A stretch of DNA of 7,665 nucleotides from Comamonadaceae bacterium (GTDB lineage: Bacteria; Pseudomonadota; Gammaproteobacteria; Burkholderiales; Burkholderiaceae_C): assembly GCA_947460165.1 (NCBI GenBank), contig CANHKH010000155.1:1-7665 (forward strand), in the 5' to 3' direction. The notes under the pieces were generated by a model. That model was given only the letters and a program-made list of their open reading frames with translations, was not told the origin of the DNA and did no database searches. Positions 1 to 5,231 of the stretch are shown here, piece by piece. Made by a program: the position numbers and the translations under genes. The number at the start of each line of letters is the position of its first letter. The stretch's first letter is position 1.

Positions 1-66
1 GGCGAACTTAAAAACGCCGCCATCACCTTGTACAACTACAAAGACGGTAAGAAAACCCCGCTTTGA
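1..66 (+). CDS. C-terminal end of a probable LivK-type ABC transporter substrate-binding protein (partial)
   Basis: Frame 1 is open from the left edge to a TGA at 64-66 and encodes the last 21 residues, GELKNAAITLYNYKDGKKTPL. The pattern 'G-(E/D)-(L/I)-K-N-x-A-(I/L)-T-L-Y-x-Y-K-x-G-K' matches the C-terminal strand I remember from periplasmic branched-chain amino-acid binding proteins (LivK/LivJ-like, Peripla_BP_6) of Burkholderiales. If correct, the protein captures branched-chain amino acids or related small substrates in the periplasm and delivers them to a Liv-type ABC permease. A strong terminator begins 16 nt after the stop, so this is the last gene of its transcript. Only 21 residues are visible: the reading frame is well supported, but the family call is a recollection-based inference. 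Confidence 0.55.
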   Translation, partial: GELKNAAITLYNYKDGKKTPL

Positions 67-81
67 TTGTTCACAACTGCT

Positions 82-118
82 AAAGCACAAAACCGCCTCA
101 GGGCGGTTTTGTGCTTTT
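82..118 (+). terminator. Rho-independent terminator of the LivK-like gene
   Basis: A perfect 16-bp stem (82-97 with 102-117) closes a TCAG tetraloop (98-101). The GC core CCGCC/GGCGG is flanked by AAAA/TTTT, and the downstream arm ends in CTTTT. It begins 16 nt after the stop codon at 64-66. The A-rich upstream arm would give only a short U tract on the minus strand, so it may also work weakly in that direction. Confidence 0.9.
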
Positions 119-161
119 GGCGTGCGATTGACTCGGCCCAAGGCGCCGCCTCAGCCAGGGC

Positions 162-356
162 TCAATGCGTCCCATGGAGACCCGGGTCCTGCCCCGATGC
201 AATGGCCATCAGGGCCTCAAATTCTTGTGCGGACAGCGCATGCTGCTTGGGTCGTAGACCGCTTTGCACAGGCTCAAGCCGAATTGGCGCAGTTCGGGCG
301 GCCCCTCGCCCCAGGCTGCGTTTTTTTCGGCTGGGGGTCTCATGCCTGTGTGTCAT
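162..356 (-). CDS. Doubtful small hypothetical protein
   Basis: A minus-strand frame runs from an ATG at 356-354 to a TGA at 164-162, giving 64 residues; an in-frame GTG at 386-384 would make it 74. The N-terminal half is strongly basic (residues 8-14 SRKKRSL plus several Arg). The C-terminal half contains LSAQEFEALMAIASG, which reads as a short amphipathic helix. I do not recognise the family. In its favour, the residue composition is more protein-like than the opposite-strand reading, which is loaded with Trp and Cys. Against it, there is no Shine-Dalgarno sequence before either start and no clear promoter. It would converge on the terminator at 82-118. Function unknown; it may be fortuitous. 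Confidence 0.3.
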   Translation of the reverse strand: MTHRHETPSRKKRSLGRGAARTAPIRLEPVQSGLRPKQHALSAQEFEALMAIASGQDPGLHGTH

Positions 357-413
357 GGGTGTGGGCGACTCAGCTGCCTGAGCCACTGGAGTGTGTGGTC
401 ATTTTGAAGTGGC

Positions 414-453
414 TTGGCCTGCTTCACAAGCGGCCAAAGCAGCTTGCAAGCTG
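414..453. repeat. Bulged hairpin followed by a 14-bp perfect palindrome
   Basis: TTGGCC (414-419), a bulged T (420) and GCTT (421-424) pair with AAGC (428-431) and GGCCAA (432-437) around a CAC loop, giving a 10-bp stem with one bulge. Two bases later CAGCTTGCAAGCTG (440-453) is its own reverse complement. Both lie about 70-110 bp upstream of the predicted nuclease start site. There is no T tract directly after either, so neither is a standard terminator. They could be a protein-binding site or structure in an unrecognised RNA. Confidence 0.5.
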
Positions 454-508
454 GTCTGACCTGCAATCTCGGTTTTTTCTGACACCTGGATGAGGCGGCT
501 GAAACTGT

Positions 509-517
509 TGATATAGT
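509..517 (+). promoter_or_regulatory. Predicted extended -10 promoter for the nuclease gene
   Basis: TGATATAGT fits the extended -10 consensus TGnTATAAT with one mismatch. I see no good -35 at 16-18 bp, which extended -10 promoters can lack. The transcript would start near 523-525, giving a leader of about 24 nt before the TTG at 548. That start point falls inside the left arm of the inverted repeat at 518-543. This is a prediction from motif matching only. Confidence 0.4.
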
Positions 518-543
518 TTTCCTAAAGTTCACACTTTAGGAAA
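518..543. promoter_or_regulatory. 26-bp inverted repeat overlapping the nuclease start site and ribosome-binding site
   Basis: TTTCCTAAAG (518-527) and CTTTAGGAAA (534-543) are perfect 10-bp arms around TTCACA (528-533). The right arm contains AGGA (538-541), the only good Shine-Dalgarno candidate for the TTG at 548 (6-nt gap). A T6 run (544-549) follows directly. As DNA it could be a dimeric repressor's operator, placed just downstream of the -10. As RNA from a start further upstream it could hide the ribosome-binding site, or act as a weak terminator with the U tract. The symmetry is seen; its role is inferred. Confidence 0.6.
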
Positions 544-547
544 TTTT

Positions 548-1084
548 TTGACGTTTAGAGTTTTCGCCTGTTGTCTGCAGCTGCGCAGCATCACAAAGCA
601 GCTGCGCGGCCTTGTCTTGTGTGCTGCAGCCCTGTGGGTCTGGCAAGCCCAAGCGCTCACGATCATGGGGCGGGTGATTCGTGTGGCTGACGGCGACACC
701 GTGACCGTGCAGGACCAGGCACTGCAAACCTACAAGGTGCGGTTGGCAGGCATTGACGCCCCCGAGAAAAACCAGGCCTTTGGCGAGCTATCCCGGCAGT
801 CTTTGTATGACATGGTGCACGGTAAAACCGTTCAGCTTGAGACCCACAAGCGCGACAAATATGGCCGCCATGTGGGCACTTTGACCGTGGACAACGCGGA
901 TGTGAATTTGCTCCAAGTTCAGCGCGGGATGGCCTGGCACTACACGGCTTATGCGCGTGAGCAAGCACAGCAGGACCAGCGCTCTTACAGCAGGGCTGAG
1001 CGCCAGGCGCGCGAAGACAAGTTGGGCCTGTGGGCCGAGGGTTCAGCCCTGGCGCCTTGGGCATGGCGCCAAGGTGAAAGATAA
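548..1084 (+). CDS. Exported thermonuclease-family (SNase-like) nuclease
   Basis: This 178-residue protein is a staphylococcal nuclease homologue (PF00565), which in the family hydrolyses DNA and RNA phosphodiester bonds with Ca2+. Seen: a hydrophobic signal-peptide-like stretch at residues 20-36 ending AQA, so export to periplasm or medium is likely; VADGDT at 46-51; VRLAGIDAPE at 64-73; and DKYGR at 103-107. By alignment from memory, D50, R65, D70, E73 and R107 correspond to S. aureus D21, R35, D40, E43 and R87, so the metal site and both catalytic arginines are intact. The mature part (about 142 residues) is normal for the domain. The TTG start is chosen because AGGA at 538-541 is spaced 6 nt from it; in-frame alternatives (TTG 617, ATG 665) would shorten or delete the signal peptide and lack such a site. 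It appears monocistronic, ending at the terminator at 1098-1120. The preceding inverted repeat suggests regulation. Confidence 0.92.
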   Translation: MTFRVFACCLQLRSITKQLRGLVLCAAALWVWQAQALTIMGRVIRVADGDTVTVQDQALQTYKVRLAGIDAPEKNQAFGELSRQSLYDMVHGKTVQLETHKRDKYGRHVGTLTVDNADVNLLQVQRGMAWHYTAYAREQAQQDQRSYSRAERQAREDKLGLWAEGSALAPWAWRQGER

Positions 1085-1097
1085 GTCGCCAAATGCA

Positions 1098-1120
1098 AAA
1101 CCCCGCCAAGGCGGGGTTTC
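1098..1120. terminator. Bidirectional terminator between the nuclease gene and tRNA-Ser
   Basis: AAACCCCGC (1098-1106) and GCGGGGTTT (1111-1119) form a 9-bp GC-rich stem around a CAAG loop. It lies 13 nt after the nuclease stop. Read on the minus strand the stem is followed by a T-rich stretch (TTTTGCATTT), so it should also terminate the convergent tRNA-Ser transcript. Confidence 0.85.
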
Positions 1121-1143
1121 GTAAGCCCTTTGGAAGGGGCGTT

Positions 1144-1163
1144 CAAGACAGGTTTGTGTCTTG
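1144..1163. repeat. 7-bp inverted repeat abutting the tRNA-Ser 3' end
   Basis: CAAGACA (1144-1150) and TGTCTTG (1157-1163) flank GGTTTG. On the minus strand the hairpin overlaps the encoded CCA end of the tRNA (1164-1162). No T tract follows, so it is not a terminator. It could be a landmark for 3' trailer processing. Confidence 0.45.
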
Positions 1164-1251
1164 GCGGAGAAGGCGGGATTCGAACCCGCGGTGAGTTTTA
1201 CCCCACGCACGCTTTCCAGGCGTGTGACTTAAACCGCTCATCCACCTCTCC
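1162..1251 (-). tRNA. tRNA-Ser (anticodon GGA)
   Basis: A complete class II tRNA is encoded on the minus strand. The acceptor stem pairs GGAGAGG (1251-1245) with CTTCTCC (1172-1166), with discriminator G (1165) and an encoded CCA (1164-1162). The anticodon arm is CACGC-CTGGAAA-GCGTG, with anticodon GGA at 1217-1215 reading UCC and UCU. A long variable arm (GTG...CAC) and the T arm GCGGG-TTCGAAT-CCCGC follow. The long variable arm is diagnostic for Ser/Leu/Tyr tRNAs, and the GGA anticodon assigns serine. A TACAAT -10 lies just upstream (1269-1264). DUF2237 lies further upstream on the same strand with no clear terminator between, so read-through is possible. Confidence 0.97.
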
Positions 1252-1263
1252 GGGAATCTTTCC

Positions 1264-1269
1264 ATTGTA
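1264..1269 (-). promoter_or_regulatory. Predicted -10 element of the tRNA-Ser promoter
   Basis: On the minus strand TACAAT (1269-1264) matches TATAAT at five of six positions and would place the start near 1257, about six nt before the mature tRNA 5' end. The -35 is weak at 16-18 bp. A CCATCA-CC-TGATGG inverted repeat (1272-1285) fills much of the spacer. Confidence 0.5.
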
Positions 1270-1360
1270 GCCCATCACCTGATGGCCCATCGCCGCGCCA
1301 ACGCCATGACAGCTTGGGGGCGCGCCGTGGCACTGCACACGCGGGTGGCGGGTGTCTTCT

Positions 1361-1741
1361 TTATTCCCCGGCCTGAGGTGGACGGTATGCATGTGCCTTC
1401 AGGTCCTGCAGGCTGACGAACTCCAAAGCGCGCTGGTGCGTGCATTCCAGCACCACCGGCGGCGCAAGCCCAGCGAGCAAGGCTTGGCGCCATCGGGTGG
1501 CGCACAAGCACCAGCGGTCGCCAGGCTGGAGTCCGGCAAAGCGCCACTCTGGCCTGGGTGTGCTGAGGTCGTTGCCCATCTGCTGGGAAAACGCCAAAAA
1601 CTCGGCCGTGACCCTGGCGCAGATGAGGTGTGAGCCCGTGTCGCTCTCGTCGGTGCGGCAGCAGCCGTCGCGAAAGTAGCCGGTGAGCGGGTCGTAAGAG
1701 CAGGGCGCCAGGGGCGTGCCCAAAACGTTAAGCAGCGTCAT
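1361..1741 (-). CDS. DUF2237 family protein
   Basis: This 126-residue protein has the full conserved layout I associate with DUF2237 (PF09996): NVLGTPLAPCS at residues 5-15, DPLTGYFRDGCC at 17-28, TGSHLICA at 35-42, EFLAFSQQMGNDLSTPRP at 47-64, GLQPGDRWCLCATRW at 70-84, and APPVVLECTHQRALE at 93-107 with HA at 117-118. Conserved cysteines at 14, 27, 28, 41, 78 and 80 suggest a metal-binding or thiol role, but the family has no established function that I know of. No signal peptide or membrane segment is visible, so it is probably cytoplasmic. The ATG at 1741-1739 is the first usable start after an in-frame TGA and gives the usual family N terminus. No good Shine-Dalgarno sequence precedes it. 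It is divergent from the decarboxylase and upstream of tRNA-Ser on the same strand. Confidence 0.92.
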   Translation of the reverse strand: MTLLNVLGTPLAPCSYDPLTGYFRDGCCRTDESDTGSHLICARVTAEFLAFSQQMGNDLSTPRPEWRFAGLQPGDRWCLCATRWRQALLAGLAPPVVLECTHQRALEFVSLQDLKAHAYRPPQAGE

Positions 1742-1777
1742 GCGTGAAAAAGCCGTGTGTCCAATTCATGGGCTTTG

Positions 1778-1783
1778 ATTATC
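1778..1783 (-). promoter_or_regulatory. Possible -10 element for the DUF2237 gene
   Basis: GATAAT on the minus strand (1783-1778) matches TATAAT at five of six positions, 36 nt before the DUF2237 ATG. No convincing -35 hexamer is present at 16-18 bp. Confidence 0.3.
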
Positions 1784-1828
1784 CAGCGCAGGGTGAGAGA
1801 AAAAGGCCTTGAGTGAAAGGGCAGTGAC

Positions 1829-1859
1829 TTTTGCATGACATCTTCATGAAGGATGCACA
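1829..1859. promoter_or_regulatory. Nested palindrome upstream of the decarboxylase promoter
   Basis: A perfect 10-bp palindrome CTTCATGAAG (1842-1851) is enclosed by TGCAT (1832-1836) and ATGCA (1853-1857). The outer arms extend to TTTTGCAT (1829-1836) / ATGCACAA (1853-1860) with one mismatch. It lies about 20 bp upstream of the predicted -35 (1878), where an activator or repressor site would be plausible. The arms are placed asymmetrically around the core (5-nt and 1-nt gaps), so it may be two overlapping elements. Confidence 0.4.
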
Positions 1860-1874
1860 AGGCTTGTGATGCGC

Positions 1875-1906
1875 TGGCTGGCAAGCCAAGGGTATGACCT
1901 TACACT
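1875..1906 (+). promoter_or_regulatory. Predicted sigma-70-type promoter of the decarboxylase, with an inverted repeat over the -35
   Basis: CTGGCA (1878-1883) and TACACT (1901-1906), each matching consensus at four of six positions, are separated by 17 bp. Transcription would start near 1913, about 40 nt before the ATG at 1953. The -35 lies inside the inverted repeat TGGCT-GGCA-AGCCA (1875-1888), a position where bound protein would block polymerase. In the leader, CGCCAG (1917-1922) and CTGGCG (1927-1932) form a 6-bp hairpin with an ACCC loop. Motif prediction only. Confidence 0.4.
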
Positions 1907-1952
1907 TTGCACTTTTCGCCAGACCCCTGGCGTGCCAAGGCCCCCCACTGCC

Positions 1953-4229
1953 ATGAAATTTCGTTTCCCCATTGTCATCATTGACGAAGATTTTCGTTCC
2001 GAGAACACCTCTGGGCTGGGCATTCGCGCCCTGGCGCACGCCATAGAGGCTGAGGGGTTTGAAATTTTGGGCGTGACCAGCTATGGCGACCTGTCGCAGT
2101 TCGCCCAGCAGCAAAGCCGGGCCAGCGCCTTTATTTTGTCGATTGACGACGAAGAGTTCACCCCCGGCCCCGACCTGGACCCGGCCGTGCTCAGCCTGCG
2201 CGGCTTCATTGAAGAGGTGCGCCGCAAGAATTTGGATGTGCCGATTTATGTGTACGGCGAGACCAAAACCTCGCGCCACATTCCCAATGACATCTTGCGC
2301 GAGTTGCATGGCTTCATCCACATGTACGAGGACACCCCCGAGTTCATGGCGCGCCACATCATCCGCGAGGCCAAAAGCTACCTCGAGGGCGTGCAGCCGC
2401 CGTTTTTCAAGGCTTTGCTGGACTACGCTGAAGACGGCTCTTACTCCTGGCATTGCCCTGGGCACTCGGGTGGCGTGGCGTTTTTGAAAAGCCCGGTGGG
2501 TCAAATGTTCCACCAGTTTTTTGGTGAAAACATGCTGCGCGCCGACGTGTGCAACGCGGTGGAAGAGTTGGGTCAGCTGCTGGACCACACCGGGCCAGTG
2601 GCGGCCAGCGAGCGCAACGCGGCGCGCATCTTCAACGCCGACCACTGCTTTTTTGTGACCAACGGCACCAGCACCTCCAACAAAATTGTCTGGCACCACA
2701 CGGTGGCCAGAGGTGACGTGGTGGTGGTGGACCGCAACTGCCACAAGTCCATCTTGCACTCCATCATCATGACCGGGGCCATCCCCGTGTTTTTGAAGCC
2801 CACGCGCAACCACTTTGGCATCATTGGCCCGATCGCGCAAAGCGAGTTCACCCGCGAGGCCATTGAGGCCAAGATCCTGGCCAACCCCCTGCTCGCGGGT
2901 GTGGACCCCCGCACCGTCAAGCCGCGTGTGCTCACCATCACGCAGTCCACCTACGACGGCGTGCTCTACAACACCGAAACCATCAAGGGCATGCTCGACG
3001 GCTACATCGACAACCTGCACTTTGACGAGGCGTGGTTGCCGCATGCGGCGTTTCACCCGTTTTATGGCGCCTACCATGCCATGGGCAAAAACCGCCCGCG
3101 GCCCAAGGAGACGGTGGTCTACGCCACCCAGTCCATTCACAAATTGCTGGCCGGCATCAGCCAGGCCAGCCATGTGTTGGTGCAAGACTCGCAAAACGTC
3201 AAGCTCGACAGGCACCTCTTTAACGAGGCTTACCTGATGCACACCTCGACCTCGCCGCAGTACAGCATCATTGCCAGCTGCGACGTGGCGGCCGCCATGA
3301 TGGAGCCCCCGGGCGGCACCGCCTTGGTGGAAGAAAGCATTGCGGAGGCGCTGGACTTCAGGCGCGCCATGCGCAAGGTGGACGCCGAGTATGGCGAAGA
3401 CTGGTGGTTCAAGGTCTGGGGCCCTGAGCAGCTCATTGACGAAGGCATTGGCCGGTCTGACGACTGGATTCTCAAGGGTGAAGACTCGCCCTCAGACAAC
3501 GGTAACTGGCACGGCTTTGGCGAGATGGCCACGGGCTTTAACATGCTGGACCCGATCAAGTCCACCATCGTCACGCCGGGCCTGAATTTGGAGGGCAACT
3601 TTGCCACCACCGGCATACCGGCCAGCATCGTCACCAAATTCTTGGCCGAGCACGGCGTGATTGTGGAAAAGACGGGGCTCTACAGCTTTTTCATCATGTT
3701 CACCATCGGCATCACCAAGGGCCGCTGGAACACGCTGCTGACGGCGCTGCAGCAGTTCAAGGACGACTACGCCAAAAACCAGCCCATGTGGCGGATCTTG
3801 CCCGAGTTTTGCCAAAAGTACCCGCGCTACGAGCGCATGGGCCTGGCTGACTTGTGCCAGCACATCCACCAGTTGTACGCCAAGTACGACATTGCGCGCC
3901 TGACCACCGAGGTGTACCTGAGCGACTTGGCCCCGGTCATGACGCCCAGCGACGCCTATGCCCACATTGCCCACCGCAAAACCGAGCGGGTGGAGATTGA
4001 CGAGTTGGAGGGCCGCATCACTGTGGGCCTGGTCACGCCTTACCCGCCAGGCATTCCCTTGCTCATCCCCGGCGAGGTGTTCAACAAGAAAATCGTGGAT
4101 TACCTCAAATTCGCGCGCGAATTCAATGCCCAATGCCCGGGTTTTGAGACCGACATCCACGGACTGATTGAAGAGCAAGACGAAGCCGGCAAGATGCGCT
4201 ACTACGCCGACTGCGTGAGAAGCACCTGA
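1953..4229 (+). CDS. PLP-dependent Orn/Lys/Arg decarboxylase (fold type I, 758 aa)
   Basis: The protein decarboxylates a basic amino acid to its polyamine or diamine (ornithine to putrescine, lysine to cadaverine, or arginine to agmatine), serving polyamine supply or acid tolerance in the cytoplasm. Family layout is complete: an N-terminal response-regulator-like wing (about residues 1-130, PF03709), the PLP aminotransferase-fold core (PF01276) and a C-terminal domain (PF03711). Seen: HCPGHSGG at 167-174, DRNCHKS at 260-266 (H264 should stack on PLP), FDEAW at 357-361 (D358 contacts the pyridine nitrogen), and TQSIHKLLAG with K397 as the Schiff-base lysine. MLDPIK, IVEKTG and PGFETDIHG follow. 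Length resembles AdiA, but C-terminal phrases such as GIPASIV and PGFETDIHG recall LdcI/CadA, so the substrate is undecided. The ATG at 1953 gives the expected MKFRFPIVIIDED start; a longer frame to 1866 would begin before the predicted promoter. The Shine-Dalgarno sequence is poor (AAGG at 1937-1940, 12 nt away). No antiporter gene adjoins it. Confidence 0.93.
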   Translation: MKFRFPIVIIDEDFRSENTSGLGIRALAHAIEAEGFEILGVTSYGDLSQFAQQQSRASAFILSIDDEEFTPGPDLDPAVLSLRGFIEEVRRKNLDVPIYVYGETKTSRHIPNDILRELHGFIHMYEDTPEFMARHIIREAKSYLEGVQPPFFKALLDYAEDGSYSWHCPGHSGGVAFLKSPVGQMFHQFFGENMLRADVCNAVEELGQLLDHTGPVAASERNAARIFNADHCFFVTNGTSTSNKIVWHHTVARGDVVVVDRNCHKSILHSIIMTGAIPVFLKPTRNHFGIIGPIAQSEFTREAIEAKILANPLLAGVDPRTVKPRVLTITQSTYDGVLYNTETIKGMLDGYIDNLHFDEAWLPHAAFHPFYGAYHAMGKNRPRPKETVVYATQSIHKLLAGISQASHVLVQDSQNVKLDRHLFNEAYLMHTSTSPQYSIIASCDVAAAMMEPPGGTALVEESIAEALDFRRAMRKVDAEYGEDWWFKVWGPEQLIDEGIGRSDDWILKGEDSPSDNGNWHGFGEMATGFNMLDPIKSTIVTPGLNLEGNFATTGIPASIVTKFLAEHGVIVEKTGLYSFFIMFTIGITKGRWNTLLTALQQFKDDYAKNQPMWRILPEFCQKYPRYERMGLADLCQHIHQLYAKYDIARLTTEVYLSDLAPVMTPSDAYAHIAHRKTERVEIDELEGRITVGLVTPYPPGIPLLIPGEVFNKKIVDYLKFAREFNAQCPGFETDIHGLIEEQDEAGKMRYYADCVRST

Positions 4230-4241
4230 GTTTTCAGCGGC

Positions 4242-5114
4242 TCATTCCTCAGACCGCACCCGCCAAAAAGTGGCAAAGCGAGGCAGGCCGGAAGCGGTCA
4301 AGCCTTGATAGCGAAAGCTCACCACAGCGTCCAACTCGGGTGGGAACTGGCGCACGTGCTCACTCAGCCCGGTGCCCAGGCGAAAACGCCTGGGTCCGTG
4401 CGTGGCATCGGCCGGCATTTCCACCAGCAAAGCCCCCAGCTTGCCGGCGTGCTGCCCTTGGCCGGGCAGGTGTTCGATGACCCGGGCCTCGGCGTCGTCC
4501 CAGGCTTTGAGCTTGAGCAAGTGCGCGCTGCGCTGAGAGCGGTAGAGAGCGCTGCCGTGGTGCAGCATCAGCCCTTCACCGCCCAGGGCCACCACACGCT
4601 GCAGCCATTCTTGCAACTCGGCCTCGCTGGCCACTTGCTCTTGGGGGATGGTTTGCAGCCACAGCGCGTGGGTGTGCGCCACCACCACGCGCAAAGCCTT
4701 CAAGCGTTCGCTGAAGGGACCGGGGTGCTCAGGCAGGTCAAAAGCCATGAAGCGCAAACCCTGCCAGGCTTGGTCTTGGGCTTTGCGTTGGCGCGCCACC
4801 GAGACGGTTTGTTCAAAACTGCCATGACCGGCCCACAGTTCACCGTCCAGGGCCTGCTCGGGCCAGTCTGCAGTGAACCAGTCGGGCGCGTGAATGCGGT
4901 GCCCGCCTCGGCTCCACAACGTTTGGCCGTCCCAACGGCCACGCATGCCATCGAGCTTTTCGCTGACCCAATAGTCTTTCACGTCGGTGCCGGACCGCCA
5001 GTTGCTGGCCAGCATGAGGCCAGGGGATTGTGCCAAGCCCATGGGCAAGCAAGCAGGCCACAGCACCAAGGCGGCCAGGGCTTTGAGATGGGTGCGCAAC
5101 TCGGGCTTGAACAT
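4242..5114 (-). CDS. Exported minimal ATP-dependent DNA ligase (Lig E type)
   Basis: This 290-residue protein seals DNA nicks through an adenylated lysine using ATP. It has only the nucleotidyltransferase and OB domains, as in the Lig E group of periplasmic ligases. Seen: a signal peptide (residues 1-28, LKALAALVLWPACLPMGLA, cleavage probably after A28); motif I EKLDGMR with K53 as the adenylated lysine; motif III LDGELW at 89-94; IIIa FMAFDL at 122-127; motif IV EGLMLH at 180-185; motif V LLKLKAW at 199-205; and a C-terminal GLPRFATFWRVR that fits the Lig E OB-domain end. All catalytic motifs are present. The ATG at 5114-5112 is chosen because it starts the signal peptide and follows AGGAGG (5133-5128), although the 13-nt gap is long; an upstream TTG at 5165 would add 17 polar residues. 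The gene follows fabI on the same strand after 117 nt and ends 12 nt from the convergent decarboxylase. Literature links Lig E to extracellular or incoming DNA; its role here is inferred. Confidence 0.9.
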   Translation of the reverse strand: MFKPELRTHLKALAALVLWPACLPMGLAQSPGLMLASNWRSGTDVKDYWVSEKLDGMRGRWDGQTLWSRGGHRIHAPDWFTADWPEQALDGELWAGHGSFEQTVSVARQRKAQDQAWQGLRFMAFDLPEHPGPFSERLKALRVVVAHTHALWLQTIPQEQVASEAELQEWLQRVVALGGEGLMLHHGSALYRSQRSAHLLKLKAWDDAEARVIEHLPGQGQHAGKLGALLVEMPADATHGPRRFRLGTGLSEHVRQFPPELDAVVSFRYQGLTASGLPRFATFWRVRSEE

Positions 5115-5160
5115 GGCGAACTCTTTGCCTCCTGAAGGCCTGAAGTCTGCCGTGAAGTCC

Positions 5161-5186
5161 CTCAAAAGTGTGCGTCTGGGCGCACA
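5161..5186 (-). terminator. Weak candidate terminator after fabI
   Basis: On the minus strand TGTGCG (5186-5181) and CGCACA (5174-5169) form a 6-bp stem with a CCCAGA loop, followed by CTTTTG. It lies 46 nt after the fabI stop. The stem and T tract are both short, so it may only attenuate transcription into the ligase gene. Confidence 0.3.
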
Positions 5187-5231
5187 AGCCTGGTTGAGTT
5201 GGCAATTCTTTGCGAACTGCCCGTGTCCAGC

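Larger units (their letters stand above)
119..508. other. Intergenic stretch without a confident gene
   Basis: About 390 bp lie between the upstream terminator and the promoter of the nuclease gene. Plus-strand frames give proteins unusually rich in Trp, Cys and Pro that resemble no family I know, and they have no ribosome-binding site. One minus-strand ORF (162-356) reads more like protein and is listed separately as doubtful. The right half (about 387-508) holds a bulged hairpin at 414-437, a 14-bp perfect palindrome at 440-453 and a T6 run at 473-478. I see no tRNA, insertion-sequence end or direct-repeat array. Confidence 0.6.

Noticed and set aside
179..188. GACCCGGGTC 10-bp palindrome
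   Set aside because: Short GC-rich palindromes are common in such DNA and nothing nearby supports a function.
122..493. 123-residue plus-strand frame in the gene-poor region
   Set aside because: High Trp, Cys and Pro content, no ribosome-binding site, no family resemblance, and it starts directly after a terminator.
518..543. FliA (sigma-28) flagellar promoter, because of CTAAAGTT
   Set aside because: The -35-like TAAAGTT is present but no GCCGATAA-like -10 occurs at the required distance on either strand.
518..549. Inverted repeat plus T6 read only as a terminator
   Set aside because: No plus-strand gene ends upstream of it, the stem is AT-rich, and it coincides with the ribosome-binding site of the nuclease; a regulatory role fits better, though termination is not excluded.
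1162..1251. tRNA-Ser as the attachment site of an integrated element
   Set aside because: No integrase, no direct repeat of the tRNA 3' end within the window, and ordinary genes on both sides.
1779..3242. 487-residue minus-strand frame opposite the decarboxylase
   Set aside because: It lies entirely antisense to a gene with strong family motifs, its translation is rich in His, Val and Gly in low-complexity fashion, and it has no recognisable domain. Long antisense frames are expected opposite GC-rich genes.
3492..4178. 228-residue minus-strand frame within the decarboxylase
   Set aside because: Antisense shadow of conserved C-terminal decarboxylase sequence; no start signal and no recognisable domain.
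4305..5135. 276-residue plus-strand frame opposite the DNA ligase
   Set aside because: All six ligase motifs are on the minus strand; the plus frame is rich in Gly, His and Gln without domain features.
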